The notes beneath the pieces were generated by a model. The model had not been told where the DNA came from and searched no databases. It saw only the letters and a list, made by a program, of their open reading frames with translations. Below, piece after piece: positions 1-10,800 of a stretch of 64,000 nucleotides of DNA; position 1 is the first letter of the stretch, and every line of letters begins with the position of its first letter. The stretch spans positions 310,001 through 374,000 of the forward strand of contig JAGXTF010000118.1 of assembly GCA_018333525.1 (NCBI GenBank), written 5' to 3'. The DNA comes from Bacteroidota bacterium (GTDB lineage Bacteria; Bacteroidota; Bacteroidia; NS11-12g; UBA955). Both the position numbers and the translations under genes were made by a program.

Positions 1-117
1 AGTAAGTACGATACCAATCCAAAAAAGAATATGGAGGGCATCCAGTTTAACTGCAATAAAATGGAAAAGCAACAACACAAAGCCCAGGGGCTGCAGGAAG
101 CGTAAATAACCTTTCAT
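1..117 (-). CDS. N-terminus of a hydrophobic membrane protein (cut by window edge)
   Basis: An open frame of 39 codons starts with ATG at 117 on the minus strand and runs off the left edge without a stop. The peptide begins MKGYLRFLQPLGFVLLLFHF and is strongly hydrophobic, as expected for a first membrane helix. It lies 16 nt downstream of the glyA stop codon in the same direction, so it could be a second gene in the glyA transcript. There is too little sequence to assign a family. Confidence 0.5.
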   Translation of the reverse strand, partial: MKGYLRFLQPLGFVLLLFHFIAVKLDALHILFWIGIVLT

Positions 118-133
118 GGATGGATTCCGTTAC

Positions 134-1435
134 TTAGGCATATAACGGAAATTTCTGCATTAGCTTGTGCACGTCGTTTTTAACCTCTGATAAAGTAATT
201 TCATTTTGGTGGTTGGACAGTGCTCTGTTAATCAAATCTGCAATGGTTACCATTTCGGTTTCCTTTAGTCCTCTGCTGGTTACCGCGGCTACCCCAAGAC
301 GAATGCCGGATGTAACAAAAGGGCTTCTGCTTTCAAACGGAACGGTGTTTTTATTGATGGTAATATCGCAAGCTACCAATGTATTTTCTGCTAATTTTCC
401 GGTAAGCAAATCATCGCCTTTTGGCCTCAGGTCTATTAACATCATATGGTTATCGGTTCCCCCGCTAATCACAGCATAACCGTGTCTTACCATTTCTTCT
501 GCCAATATGGATGCATTTTTCTTTACCTGCTGTTGGTACAATTTAAATTCAGGTTGCAATGCTTCGCCAAATGCAACTGCTTTTGCTGCAATTACATGTT
601 CCAGAGGTCCACCTTGTGTACCCGGGAAAACAGCACCATCCATCATGGCGGACATCATTTTTATTTCACCTTTAAGAGTTTTTTCACCCCATGGATTTTC
701 AAAATCTTTTCCCATCATAATCACACCACCACGAGGCCCGCGCAGGGTTTTATGTGTAGTAGTGGTTACAAAATGACAATGTGGAATAGGATCATTCAAC
801 AAACCGGCCGCAATTAACCCGGCAGGGTGTGAAATATCGGCGAGCAATAATGCGCCAACCGAATCTGCAATTTCCCGCAAGCGTTTATAATCCCAATCTC
901 TGCTATATGCACTTGCACCGCAAATAATTAATTTCGGTTTTTCCAATGTGGCTTTTTCTGCGACTTTCTCCCAATCAATCCGACCTGTTTCATGCTCTAC
1001 ACCATAAAACGATGGCGAATAAAGTTTGCCACTAAAATTTACCGGAGAACCATGGGTTAAATGACCGCCGTGGCTCAAATCAAAGCCCAGAATTTTATCA
1101 CCTGGTTTTAAACAACCCAACATTACAGCGGCATTTGCCTGTGCCCCGCTATGGGGTTGCACATTGGCCCACACAGCACCAAATAATTTTTTCAGGCGAT
1201 CTATGGCCAGTTGTTCAATTTTATCAACCACCTGGCAACCGCCGTAATATCGTTTTCCGGGAAGTCCTTCGGCGTATTTATTGGTAAGCACAGAACCCAT
1301 TGCCTCCATTACCTGTTGGCTAACGAAATTTTCGCTGGCTATGAGTTCAATTCCTTCCTGTTGTCTGTGTAATTCGTCCTGTATAAGTGAAAAAACCAAT
1401 TCATCTCTACCGGCTTGTTGGTTACCTGCATTCAT
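134..1435 (-). CDS. glyA: Serine hydroxymethyltransferase
   Basis: This cytoplasmic PLP enzyme interconverts serine and glycine while charging tetrahydrofolate with a one-carbon unit. The 433-residue length is normal for bacterial GlyA. Family motifs are present: LIASENFVS near residue 31, the KRYYGG loop near 61, [13 protein letters not shown] near 199, and the PLP-lysine motif [14 protein letters not shown] with Lys229. The ATG start gives a typical N-terminus. A near-consensus -7 element (TAAAATTG, minus strand 1446-1453) ends 10 nt before the ATG, so the leader would be very short. It works in the same one-carbon network as gcvP at 37.6 kb, but the two genes are not linked. Confidence 0.98.
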   Translation of the reverse strand: MNAGNQQAGRDELVFSLIQDELHRQQEGIELIASENFVSQQVMEAMGSVLTNKYAEGLPGKRYYGGCQVVDKIEQLAIDRLKKLFGAVWANVQPHSGAQANAAVMLGCLKPGDKILGFDLSHGGHLTHGSPVNFSGKLYSPSFYGVEHETGRIDWEKVAEKATLEKPKLIICGASAYSRDWDYKRLREIADSVGALLLADISHPAGLIAAGLLNDPIPHCHFVTTTTHKTLRGPRGGVIMMGKDFENPWGEKTLKGEIKMMSAMMDGAVFPGTQGGPLEHVIAAKAVAFGEALQPEFKLYQQQVKKNASILAEEMVRHGYAVISGGTDNHMMLIDLRPKGDDLLTGKLAENTLVACDITINKNTVPFESRSPFVTSGIRLGVAAVTSRGLKETEMVTIADLINRALSNHQNEITLSEVKNDVHKLMQKFPLYA

Positions 1436-1643
1436 GTTAAAAATGCAATTTTAGACTTTTTTATTGATAACTGTATGGCAGAATCGTTGGTAATCGAGGA
1501 GAACTTGTTTGCCGTGTAAAACTTACTTGCTCCTGGTGGATTCTGAGGCCAGGAATGGTAATGAATTTCCTGTAAACATTGTCATTAGAAAAAGTCCCTG
1601 GTTTTGGAATACAACCCAAATCCCCGAAATTCGCCCGCATCCT

Positions 1644-4256
1644 ATGAATTTGAATAAATCATTTGCAAAGCAGGCCGGCATTTTTTTGCTGTTTGTTTTG
1701 GGTTTTTGGGCCATTTCTTCCATTTATCTCAGTCCGGCAATTGGCGGTGAAATGGCATTGGCTCAGGGCGATATGAATCAGGTGCGGTATATGACCGCTG
1801 AAGCCAAACAATACAAAGAAGTTCATGGAGAATATCCGGGTTGGGTAGATGGTTTGTTCAGCGGTATGCCAACCAGTCTGATTACCGGTATTTCCTCCGG
1901 AAATCTGGTATATCTGAGTGGTATTTATGAATTGTTTCACATGGTACATACGCCTTTTAATTTCTTGTTTCTGGCTATGTTATCCATGTTTATTCTGCTG
2001 CTTTCAGTAGGTTGCAACCATTGGCTTTCTGCAGCGGGTGCGATAGGATATGCATTCATGACCTTTTCGATTTCGAGTTATGAGGCAGGACATATAACCA
2101 AAATTCTGGCAACCAATGTAATGCCCGGTGTATTGGCAGGACTGGTTTTGTTGGGTAGAAAAAAATATTTATTGGGAGCTGCACTTACTGCATCCTTTTT
2201 TGCATTGCTGGTGGGTTATTTCCATTACCAAATTGCATATTATATGGGCATTGTAATTGCCATTTTTCTCATCACAGAATTCATACGTTTTATTCGCACC
2301 AAAGAAATTCGCCATGGACTGATGAGCACCGGTATTGCCGCTGTTTGCCTGTTGGCGGGGGTGCTGGCCAATCTTGGCAAAATTGTAGATACGAAAGATT
2401 ATTCCAAAGCATCTATGCGTGGAGGCTCTGAAGTATATTCTCAAAAGCCGGGTGCAAATCCGGAACAAAGCAATACATCCGGAAAAGGATTAAATATTAA
2501 ATACGCATTTGAATACAGTTATGGTATAGAAGAAACATTTTCACTGATGTTTCCGCGAATTAAAGGGGGAGGAATGCAGGAAGATATCGGAGAAAATGAA
2601 CTTACCGGAGAAGAGCGTGTTCCATTATATTTTGGAGAGTTACCCATTTTATCCGGCCCTATTTATTTGGGTGTCATTTTAATGTTTTTATTCATTGCTG
2701 CTATTGTTTTCGTTATTCGTTTAAAACCGGGAAAAATTTCCAATTCCGAAGTAATTCAAGCCAAATATTGGTTGGTATTTTCCATTATTACATTCCTCAT
2801 ATCCGCATCTCTTGCATGGGGAAGATATTTTGGTTTTAATGAATTTTTATTTGACAATTTACCGCTCTACGATAAATTCAGAACACCGATGATGGCACTT
2901 ACTATTGCAGAGCTTATTGTTCCTTTCTTTGGACTTTACGGTTTGAGTTTGTTTCTCAAATCCAGAAATACGGAAGAAAGAGATATTTCTTATTTTAAAG
3001 TGCTATCTATTTCCGTTGCCGGAGTTTGTGCAATTGCAGGATTTATTATTTCTACGCAGAAATATGAATCGATTTCCGATGATGACATGTTAATCAGTTA
3101 TATGCAACAGGAAAATGTGCAGCAGTTTGAATCTTTAGCAAGTGAGTACCCGGATTTTAGAAAAACCGTTCAGGAAAAAGGGTCTAAAATTTTAACCGGA
3201 TTTCCACAGACAAAAGCGTTTTATTTGAAGTTGGTAGATTTGCGCAGCAGTGAAGCCTGGAAAGACTTTGGTAGGTCGCTGTTGTTTATTGGAATATGCC
3301 TGGTTTTGGTTTTCTTTTATGAAAGAAACCAACTTTCTGAATTGGCAATTTCATTGGTAATTTTGTTTTTGGTTGCCTTAGATCTTATCGGAGTTTCCAA
3401 GAGATATTTAAAAGAAGATAATTTTCAGGCCGTTTCAGACGAAGAAATTTTACCATCTCCGAAAGACCAGGAATTGATGGCGGGAAATAAAAATTATGGA
3501 AGGGTTTATGATTTACGCGGAAACAATCCGTTTAACAATAACTACAGCGCACCGTTTCACCGAAGTATTGGTGGATACCACCCTGCAAAAATCAGCAGGT
3601 ATCAGGATGTGATCAGTTATTGTATAACTCCAAATGGGGGGCCACCAACTACAGCAAATATTTACAACAATCATGCACTGGATATGTTGAATTGCGCATA
3701 TATTTTAAAATCGCAGGGTAGTAAAGAAGAAGTTTATACCAGGCCCACTGCGCTTGGTAATTCGTGGTTTGTTTCCAAATTGCTTCCTGTGAAGAATGCA
3801 CTTTCTGCAGTGGAGGCAATTAATAAATTTAATCCGCGGGCAGAAGCCATTGTAGAACAAGAGGAAAAAGTGAAACCCGGAAAAAATGAATGGACTGTGG
3901 ATAGCAACAGCAGCATTTCAATTTCCCATTACAGCCTCGATACCATTGAATATCAGGTGCAAAATAGCCATGATGGATTGGCAGTATTCAGCGAAATTTA
4001 TTATAACGAAAAGAATGGTCAATGGAAGGCATTTGCAGATGGAAAAGAGGTGCCGGTATTGCGGGTAAATTATATTCTTCGTGCTGCTGAATTGCCTGCA
4101 AATACCAAACAGGTAAAACTGATATATTATAAAGCCGGTAACAGATTTATTACTGTAGAAAGAGCTGCCAGTGGCTTGTCATTGGTGCTTTTAGCTGCAG
4201 CAATTGGCATGGCTTTCGTAAAAAAAGAAGAAGAAGAAACGCCGGCGAATGCCTAA
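1644..4256 (+). CDS. YfhO-family polytopic membrane protein
   Basis: An 870-residue integral membrane protein with many hydrophobic helices, followed by a soluble C-terminal region and a last membrane helix before a charged tail ending KKEEEETPANA. The layout and the segment LPLYDKFRTPMMALTIAEL match YfhO-family proteins (GT-C-like fold, linked to cell-surface glycosylation). The open frame extends 45 codons upstream, but ATG 1644 is preferred because MNLNKSFAKQAGIFLLFVLG leads straight into the first helix. It overlaps the next glycosyltransferase gene by 8 nt, so the two are probably translated together and may act on one glycan. The substrate is unknown. Confidence 0.85.
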   Translation: MNLNKSFAKQAGIFLLFVLGFWAISSIYLSPAIGGEMALAQGDMNQVRYMTAEAKQYKEVHGEYPGWVDGLFSGMPTSLITGISSGNLVYLSGIYELFHMVHTPFNFLFLAMLSMFILLLSVGCNHWLSAAGAIGYAFMTFSISSYEAGHITKILATNVMPGVLAGLVLLGRKKYLLGAALTASFFALLVGYFHYQIAYYMGIVIAIFLITEFIRFIRTKEIRHGLMSTGIAAVCLLAGVLANLGKIVDTKDYSKASMRGGSEVYSQKPGANPEQSNTSGKGLNIKYAFEYSYGIEETFSLMFPRIKGGGMQEDIGENELTGEERVPLYFGELPILSGPIYLGVILMFLFIAAIVFVIRLKPGKISNSEVIQAKYWLVFSIITFLISASLAWGRYFGFNEFLFDNLPLYDKFRTPMMALTIAELIVPFFGLYGLSLFLKSRNTEERDISYFKVLSISVAGVCAIAGFIISTQKYESISDDDMLISYMQQENVQQFESLASEYPDFRKTVQEKGSKILTGFPQTKAFYLKLVDLRSSEAWKDFGRSLLFIGICLVLVFFYERNQLSELAISLVILFLVALDLIGVSKRYLKEDNFQAVSDEEILPSPKDQELMAGNKNYGRVYDLRGNNPFNNNYSAPFHRSIGGYHPAKISRYQDVISYCITPNGGPPTTANIYNNHALDMLNCAYILKSQGSKEEVYTRPTALGNSWFVSKLLPVKNALSAVEAINKFNPRAEAIVEQEEKVKPGKNEWTVDSNSSISISHYSLDTIEYQVQNSHDGLAVFSEIYYNEKNGQWKAFADGKEVPVLRVNYILRAAELPANTKQVKLIYYKAGNRFITVERAASGLSLVLLAAAIGMAFVKKEEEETPANA

Positions 4257-5004
4257 AAAATTCTCAGTAGTAACCATAAATTATAACAACCTGAATGGGT
4301 TGAAACGCACCTTTCGCAGTATTGTTTGTCAAACTGCAAGAGAGGAAATCGAATTTATTGTTGTGGACGGAAACAGCAATGATGGTTCCGCATTATTTCT
4401 TACAGACAACAGTCTTCTGATAGATGTGTTGAAAATTGAAGAAGACAAGGGCATTTATGATGCAATGAATCAAGGCCTGCACCTGGCAACGGGTGAATAT
4501 GTCTGGTTTGTGAATAGCGGGGATACCATTTACGATCCGCATTTTGTTCAGAAAATCCTTACCCGAATGGACTCCAATCCCGATGTGATATATGGGGATA
4601 CCATGTATTTGGATCTGGAAGGCAAAGACATTGGCAGGATGAGCAAACTTAAACCACAGAAACTTACCGGGAAATTGGGTCCCGGCTCGTTTAGGTTTGG
4701 TATGAATGTATGCCATCAGAGCTTTATTGCGAGAAGGGAAATGTGTCCGGATTTTGATTTGCAATACAGGCAGGCTGCAGATATAGACTGGATCATTAAA
4801 ATATTGAAGAAAAAACCAACTACCTATTTTTATGGAGATATAATAGCGGGTTTTGAAATTGGAGGTAGCAGCTCTCAAAATGAGAAAAGAGCGCTGAAAG
4901 AGCGATACCAATTGTTGGGCCGTCACTATGGAGTTATACCAAATTTATTGGCACATGGCTGGATAGTAATTCGCAGATTTCTCTTTAAAATCGGACTTTG
5001 GTAA
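4249..5004 (+). CDS. Family 2 glycosyltransferase
   Basis: A 251-residue GT-A fold glycosyltransferase. It begins FSVVTINYNNLNGLKRTFRSI, followed by IEFIVVDGNSNDGS, DKGIYDAMNQGLHLATGEYVWFVNSGD and DVIYGDTMYLD, which form the nucleotide-sugar-binding half of family 2. Overall it resembles WcaE/WcaA-like capsule or exopolysaccharide enzymes. There is no signal peptide; a hydrophobic C-terminus could sit at the membrane. Its ATG lies inside the end of the YfhO-family gene, which suggests translational coupling. The sugar donor and acceptor cannot be read from the sequence. Confidence 0.9.
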   Translation: MPKKFSVVTINYNNLNGLKRTFRSIVCQTAREEIEFIVVDGNSNDGSALFLTDNSLLIDVLKIEEDKGIYDAMNQGLHLATGEYVWFVNSGDTIYDPHFVQKILTRMDSNPDVIYGDTMYLDLEGKDIGRMSKLKPQKLTGKLGPGSFRFGMNVCHQSFIARREMCPDFDLQYRQAADIDWIIKILKKKPTTYFYGDIIAGFEIGGSSSQNEKRALKERYQLLGRHYGVIPNLLAHGWIVIRRFLFKIGLW

Positions 5005-5144
5005 AGGCTTTGATCCAGATAGCGCAGGAGGCAGCATTTGTCTTTTGTCGGTTGTCTGCATCCCTTCTTCGAAATGGAACAATGTTTGACAAAGTTCTGC
5101 CACAAGTTGTACCATCTTTGTATGGTTTTATTGAAAAATAAATA

Positions 5145-6719
5145 ATGAAAAAAAATATAGTTTGGATTTTATCTTTAAGCTTCTCCGGATTTGCATTGGC
5201 GCAAAGTGGACCGCCCGCTAAGGACTGGTATCAGAAGGGAATGAGTAAAAAAAATATGGGAATTAACCTGTACAAATCTTACGATGAATTGTTGAAAGGT
5301 AAAACAGGAAAAGAAATAGTGGTAGCAGTTATAGACGGTGGAACCGATATTTCTCACCCCGATTTGAAAGGAAATATCTGGCATAATCCCGGCGAAATTC
5401 CATTTAACAATGTTGATGATGATAACAATGGATATGTGGATGATACTGTTGGCTGGAATTTTATTGGAGGCGCCAACGGAGCAATGGTGGAGTTCGACAA
5501 TTTGGAAATGACCAGATTGTATCGTTTGATGAAAGCGGAATATGAGGATTTAGATGCTGAGGATATCAGCGGAAATCCACAAAAAGCAGAGAAATACCTT
5601 TTGTATCAAAAATTAAAATCAGAGGTGACACAAAATCATCTTACTTATTCCAGCTATGAGGAACAATTTGGGAAACTGGTAAAACAGTTCGAAAAAATTC
5701 AGACAGAAACAGGGAAAAAAGACCCTGCTATATCCGAAGTGGAAGGTTATAAACCGTCGGGTGGCAATGGCGAACAAGCCAAGTCCATAGCTTTGTCTCA
5801 AATGAAAAGAGGTGTTTCTTTTCAGGCAACATATGATCAACTAAAATCCCAGTATGATCAGGTTGCGGCTTTTGCAAAATACCATTACAACATCAATTAT
5901 GATCCACGTGGAATCGTTGGAGATGATTATGCCAATAGTGGGGAACAATATTATGGAAATAACAATGTGGCGGGTCCTGATGCATCTCACGGATCCCATG
6001 TAGCCGGAATAATTGGCGCTGTTCGGGATAATGGTTATGGAATGAACGGTATTGCTGACCATGTAAAAATTATGGTGGTGCGCGTGGTTCCAAACGGCGA
6101 TGAAAGAGATAAGGATGTGGCGAATGGTATTCGCTACGCAGTAGATAATGGAGCTAAAATTATCAATATGAGTTTTGGTAAAAGTTATAAATGGGACAAA
6201 CAGGTGGTGAATGAAGCTGTAGCCTATGCTGTTTCAAAGGGTGTTTTGCTGGTTCATGCTGCGGGAAATGACAATGAAAACAACGATTTGGACCCAAACT
6301 ATCCAAATGATTCTCTCGGTAATGGGCAATTCGCCGCAACCTGGATGGAAATTGGTGCCAGTGCGCCTTCCAGAAAAAAACTGGCAACAGTTTTTTCCAA
6401 TTACGGCAAAAATAATGTGGATGTTTTTGCGCCGGGATATCAGATTTATAGCACCACTCCGAACAACCATTATGAGTACTTTGATGGCACCAGTATGGCA
6501 GCTCCCGTAGTTTCCGGAGTTGCTGCGCTTGTATGGAGTTATTATCCCCAATTGACCGCTGTACAATTGAAAGATGTGCTGATGAAAAGTGCTACAGTAA
6601 ACAAGAGGAAAGTAATCATACCCGGAACCCATTCCAAAACCAAATTCACCAATTTGAGTGTATCAGGAGGCGTTGTAAACGTTTACGATGCTTTGAAAAT
6701 GGCTTCAACAATAAAATAA
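5145..6719 (+). CDS. Secreted S8 family (subtilisin-like) serine peptidase
   Basis: A 524-residue exported protease with a signal peptide (MKKNIVWILSLSFSGFALAQ). The catalytic triad is visible: Asp64 in VVAVIDGGTDISHPDL, His282 in DASHGSHVAGI and Ser450 in DGTSMAAPVVSG. About 218 residues separate Asp and His, against roughly 35 in classical subtilisins, because of a long charged insertion (about residues 110-265). There is no recognisable T9SS sorting domain at the C-terminus, so it probably remains in the periplasm or is released by another route. It stands alone and is followed by a bidirectional terminator. Confidence 0.95.
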   Translation: MKKNIVWILSLSFSGFALAQSGPPAKDWYQKGMSKKNMGINLYKSYDELLKGKTGKEIVVAVIDGGTDISHPDLKGNIWHNPGEIPFNNVDDDNNGYVDDTVGWNFIGGANGAMVEFDNLEMTRLYRLMKAEYEDLDAEDISGNPQKAEKYLLYQKLKSEVTQNHLTYSSYEEQFGKLVKQFEKIQTETGKKDPAISEVEGYKPSGGNGEQAKSIALSQMKRGVSFQATYDQLKSQYDQVAAFAKYHYNINYDPRGIVGDDYANSGEQYYGNNNVAGPDASHGSHVAGIIGAVRDNGYGMNGIADHVKIMVVRVVPNGDERDKDVANGIRYAVDNGAKIINMSFGKSYKWDKQVVNEAVAYAVSKGVLLVHAAGNDNENNDLDPNYPNDSLGNGQFAATWMEIGASAPSRKKLATVFSNYGKNNVDVFAPGYQIYSTTPNNHYEYFDGTSMAAPVVSGVAALVWSYYPQLTAVQLKDVLMKSATVNKRKVIIPGTHSKTKFTNLSVSGGVVNVYDALKMASTIK

Positions 6720-6740
6720 TTAAGAATAAAAATTAAAATA

Positions 6741-6770
6741 AAAAAGGTCCGGAATTCCGGGCCTTTTTTT
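6741..6770. terminator. Bidirectional intrinsic terminator
   Basis: A stem of A-run plus GG(T)CCGG, loop AATT, CCGG(G)CC plus T-run lies between the convergent S8 peptidase and MBL genes. The A-run on one side and T-run on the other let it serve both strands. Confidence 0.8.
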
Positions 6771-6798
6771 GTGAATTTTAATGCAGTTTGAACAGTAA

Positions 6799-7713
6799 TT
6801 AATACCAGTGTCCCTGCATTGCAAAATTAAAATAATGCAATTGTAATTCCTTTTGTATGGTGCTATTCCACATCACGGGATTGGTATGATTGAAATGGAT
6901 AAAAAATACTTTTGAGCGTGTGGTTTTGCCGTAATTTTCCCAGTCCAGCTGCATGGTTTCATTTATAGTAGGATGCGGAATTTCCGCAATGTTTCTTCCC
7001 GGCAATTCGTTTTCTGTATAAAATGTGCCATCCAGAAATGCAGTATTTACCTGCATTACTTCCTCCATCATATTCCGATTCCATTTGCTCCATTTATCAA
7101 TATCCGGAATGAATAAATATTTGGAATGGTGAATACTGAATTTAAATCCGGCAGTTTCGGAATATTCATCGCGATGCGGAACCAGAAACGCCATGATTTG
7201 AAGGTTTCCAAAGGAAAATAAGCTGTCGGTTTTTAATTCATGCAGCGTTATATTATTTAATTTTACCAATTGACTCCAAGGGCCATTTTCAGTTAAAAAG
7301 GTTTTCATTTTTGGAAGACAGTAAACCGGAATTTGATTGCTGTTTAATGCTTCACGCCCCAATTCCATAAGGCCGGTATAATGCCCGATATGTGCATGGG
7401 TAATAAAAATTCCTGCGGGCAAAAATGGATAGTGATGGTGGGTCAATGAATCGAATAAATGCAACTGGGAAGTAATATCCGGAGTTGCCTCCATCAGCCA
7501 CCATTGCCGGGAAACAGAATCTGTAATTGCCAGAGAAACTACCATTTTTTTTAAGGAATCATTTTGCCATGCCAGATTGCAGCATTCTTTTTTGCAACCT
7601 ATATGCGGATAACCACCATCCTGTGCTATACCCAAAACAAGAACAGAGTGTTGTGAATACAGAATTTGTGTACACGACATTAGCAGAATGAAACCCAAAT
7701 AAATTCTGTTCAT
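6799..7713 (-). CDS. MBL-fold metallo-hydrolase, PqqB-like, exported
   Basis: A protein of about 304 residues with an N-terminal export signal (MNRIYLGFILLMSCTQILYS). ATG 7713 is preferred over the upstream 7731 because it places the signal at the start. PqqB-like family features are visible: VLGIAQDGGYPHIGC, the metal-motif region FITHAHIGHYTGLMELGREA, VPHRDEYSETAGF, LFIPDID and AFLDGTF. The usual HxHxDH aspartate is glycine here (HAHIGH), a pattern I associate with the PqqB-like branch, so metal binding may differ from classical MBL enzymes. No other PQQ genes are nearby, so a role in PQQ synthesis is unlikely. The substrate is unknown. Confidence 0.8.
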   Translation of the reverse strand: MNRIYLGFILLMSCTQILYSQHSVLVLGIAQDGGYPHIGCKKECCNLAWQNDSLKKMVVSLAITDSVSRQWWLMEATPDITSQLHLFDSLTHHHYPFLPAGIFITHAHIGHYTGLMELGREALNSNQIPVYCLPKMKTFLTENGPWSQLVKLNNITLHELKTDSLFSFGNLQIMAFLVPHRDEYSETAGFKFSIHHSKYLFIPDIDKWSKWNRNMMEEVMQVNTAFLDGTFYTENELPGRNIAEIPHPTINETMQLDWENYGKTTRSKVFFIHFNHTNPVMWNSTIQKELQLHYFNFAMQGHWY

Positions 7714-7749
7714 GTAACAAATTAAATACATTTTATTTGGCGTTTTAGC

Positions 7750-7767
7750 ATCGAACGTTCGTTCGAT
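7750..7767. promoter_or_regulatory. Perfect inverted repeat in a divergent promoter region
   Basis: ATCGAACG-TT-CGTTCGAT is an 8-bp perfect inverted repeat with a 2-nt centre, placed between the divergent MBL and giant PKD genes. Size and symmetry fit a dimeric repressor operator (TetR-like sites look similar), but no regulator is encoded next to it. Confidence 0.4.
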
Positions 7768-7824
7768 ATCGCAGCGCTGAAAAGGAAATTCCCAAATTAA
7801 TGTAATATAAAACAGTTAATTGGT

Positions 7825-7832
7825 TAAATTTG
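7825..7832 (+). promoter_or_regulatory. Bacteroidota -7 promoter element for the giant PKD gene
   Basis: TAAATTTG is a perfect match to TAnnTTTG and ends 15 nt before ATG 7848. The alternative TTG start at 7830 would lie inside this element, which argues for ATG 7848. Confidence 0.55.
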
Positions 7833-7847
7833 CTTTTCCAGGTGTTG

Positions 7848-10800
7848 ATGCGAAGGATAATAATTGCCGTATTCCTTTCTTTCATGTTCCTTACTTCCCT
7901 GGAACTTTACGGCCAGGGAAATAAGTTGAACATACAGGCCTCTGTGCCGAAGAATATGAGTGTTTGTGGGTTTGACGACACATCACTGATTTCCGTATAT
8001 AACATCAGTTCTTCTGTGGTTAATTCCATAAAAGTCACTCTGATTTTACCTGCCGGAGTTAAATATGTCTCGGGAAGTGTAACCGGTACCGGTGTTGCGG
8101 AAAGCAATATTACCAACCTGAATAAGCCGGTATTTAGTGCACCATCATTGTTGCTTGCTCAAAATTTTAAATTTCGGGTAAAGCTCGTTGCAGATTGCGA
8201 TATTATTCCACTACTAGGCGGAAGTTCTTCCCCGCAAATAGATGTGCGCGTGGATTATACCGGCAATTTTGATTTGGGAAGTTCCAATCCATTTGTACCG
8301 GTGATACCATCTCCCGGTTTTGCTTCTATTACCAATAGTAGCTTTATAGGCAATGTGGGCGACAAATTTATACGTAAGGTAACCATAACCAATTATGGAA
8401 AGGGACCCATGAAAACTTTGCGGTTTATGCGAATAAACGGCAAGGATATTTCATGCAAGCCTCAGAGCGGGTTGAACCACAAAATTTCAGGGGATACTAT
8501 TTATACATTTTTTGTTGCCGGAGATATTTCCAAAATCGGCGATAAGGATACCCTGCTGGAACAAAATGAATCGCTTATCATTTCAGATACCTTCACCATT
8601 AATGGTTGTAATAAAATATCTACGTATTATGAAATAGGTTGGGGTTGCGATAATAAAATCTGTCAGATTGTGAAAAACAACGCCGGAGTTACTATAAGCG
8701 GAGACAATCCAAATGTAATTGTATGGCCTTCCTACACAGATAAATATTGCTATGATGGAGCAACAAAGAGTCCGCAAATGCTTACTTTAACCAATACAGG
8801 TAAAAAAGATGCAAAAGACTTAACGGCTGTTATTTATGTTGGCACCGCATATTCCAATTCTTATTTCGATACCGGTGCGATTTATGGCAAATTGGGTAGC
8901 AAAGGGAGTTCGAAAAGATTGAACATGGACTCCACCGCAAAGGTGTATTACCCCATTTCCTGTGTAAGCGCAAATAGTACCGGATATATGCGAATTAAAC
9001 TTGGGACTCTTGCACCGGGAGATACGTTTTTTTTGAATTGGGAAATGACCAGATGTGCATTGGCAACGTGCAATTCAGCTTTTTATGATTTAAGCTGGAT
9101 ATATTATGTAACCTATAAAAACCAATGCAATGCAGTTACCACTTCACAAGCCGCCTGGGGAAAAGTATATGCTTATTCCGGTGGTACTGTTTCCATGTGG
9201 GTTCCAACGGATCTTGCAAGGGATGAAATAAAGGATTTTAAATTTACATTTAATAGTTTCTATAATTTGCCGATGACCAATACAGGCAAGATTTATATAG
9301 ATCTGGTTTTGCCAAAAACATTGGACCATTCGCTGAATAAAAATGATTTTTTTATAGATAATGGAGCGCTTACCAGCACTTGGTATCCGGATAGTGTGGT
9401 GCGAAGAAAAGACACATTGCGCGCTTTTTTGGGTAATGTATTTAAATTCGGATTAACCAGTGCGGAACTCACAGTTAAATTGAAGGGAATTTGTACTTCA
9501 TATAGCGGGAATACTGGTCTTCCGGTGTATTTTAGTTTGTATTATAATACGCAAACTTCCTGTAATTTAAATCCATGGATACGCCCTATTTGCGCAAGTT
9601 TTATTACCAAAGTGCATTGCTCCAACAGTTGTAATGGTGGTATGTGGTTTAAGAATTTTCAGGCAAATCGTGTGTCGTTTGGTTTACCGGATAACGATAA
9701 TAATGGACTTGCCGATGGTTCAGGTACATTAAATATGGCCAAGGTGAGGAAAGAACGCGTGATGGTAGGGGATACCATAGAAACCGTATTTACAGGCAGA
9801 CCTAAGAATGCCAGTGGTATAAACAACTGGAGATATGGCTATGCAGAATCCTACATTGCGTATGGAAATTATCTGGATGTAATTGATGCGAAATTGATCG
9901 TGTACAAGGGAATTACATTGCAAAGTGGCACCTGCAATACCGTGCGAATCAAAAAGATTATTTCAGGAGGGAATGCCACGTTTAAATTTGATTTTACTGT
10001 AGATAGTATTTATCCAAAAGGATGTTTGTCTTCGTCTTATCGATTTACTCAAAATGACAGTATCATGCTTGTTGTGCGGTATCGGGTTTCACAAAATGTT
10101 TCTGGTGCCGCAGTGCAATTGAATTTTAATAATAGGTTTTATTTTGGTTCCGTTGCTAATCCTTCAAAAAGCCAGTCTTACCAATGTGATACATTCGGTG
10201 CAAATATGCTGATGTATGGATATTATTATGCAAATTGTTGCTCGGATAATATTGTATATTCTAATTGTGCAGAAGTAACCCTGAGCCAAAGTTGGTATTT
10301 GGGAATGGGGCCATGTTGCGTGAATTATGCAGGTAATAATTTATTTCCATATGAATTTAGAAATTACACAAAAATAAAAGCGCTGAGAATTCACCTGCCA
10401 TCAGGTTTAAAATTGGTAAATACCTATTTCGGACAATACAGAACTACGGGTGTAGGGAGTTATTTACTGGAAAATGTAAGTGGAATTCCTGTGAAAAAAG
10501 GTACTACCAATCCATTGGTATTTGAATTTGGAAAATATTATAAAGATTCCGGAGGCACCATCAATCCAGGTGACGATGGGGTTCAGGGATATTTTACTTA
10601 TACGGTACAACCCAGATGTAATTTGCCTGCGAATACTCCTATTCGAATTGATTATGATTATATTTTCGAAAGAAAAGGAACATTAGGGACCGGTTATGAT
10701 ACGGTGAAAACAGGATCTTATGATTTGTTCACTTTCAATCCTCCGGTGTTGAGTTTGCAACCGGCGGTTTCAACCGTTTACGCTACTTCAGATACAGCAG

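Noticed and set aside
165-817. Plus-strand open frames opposite glyA
   Set aside because: They lie wholly inside a confidently identified gene on the other strand and show no protein family features.
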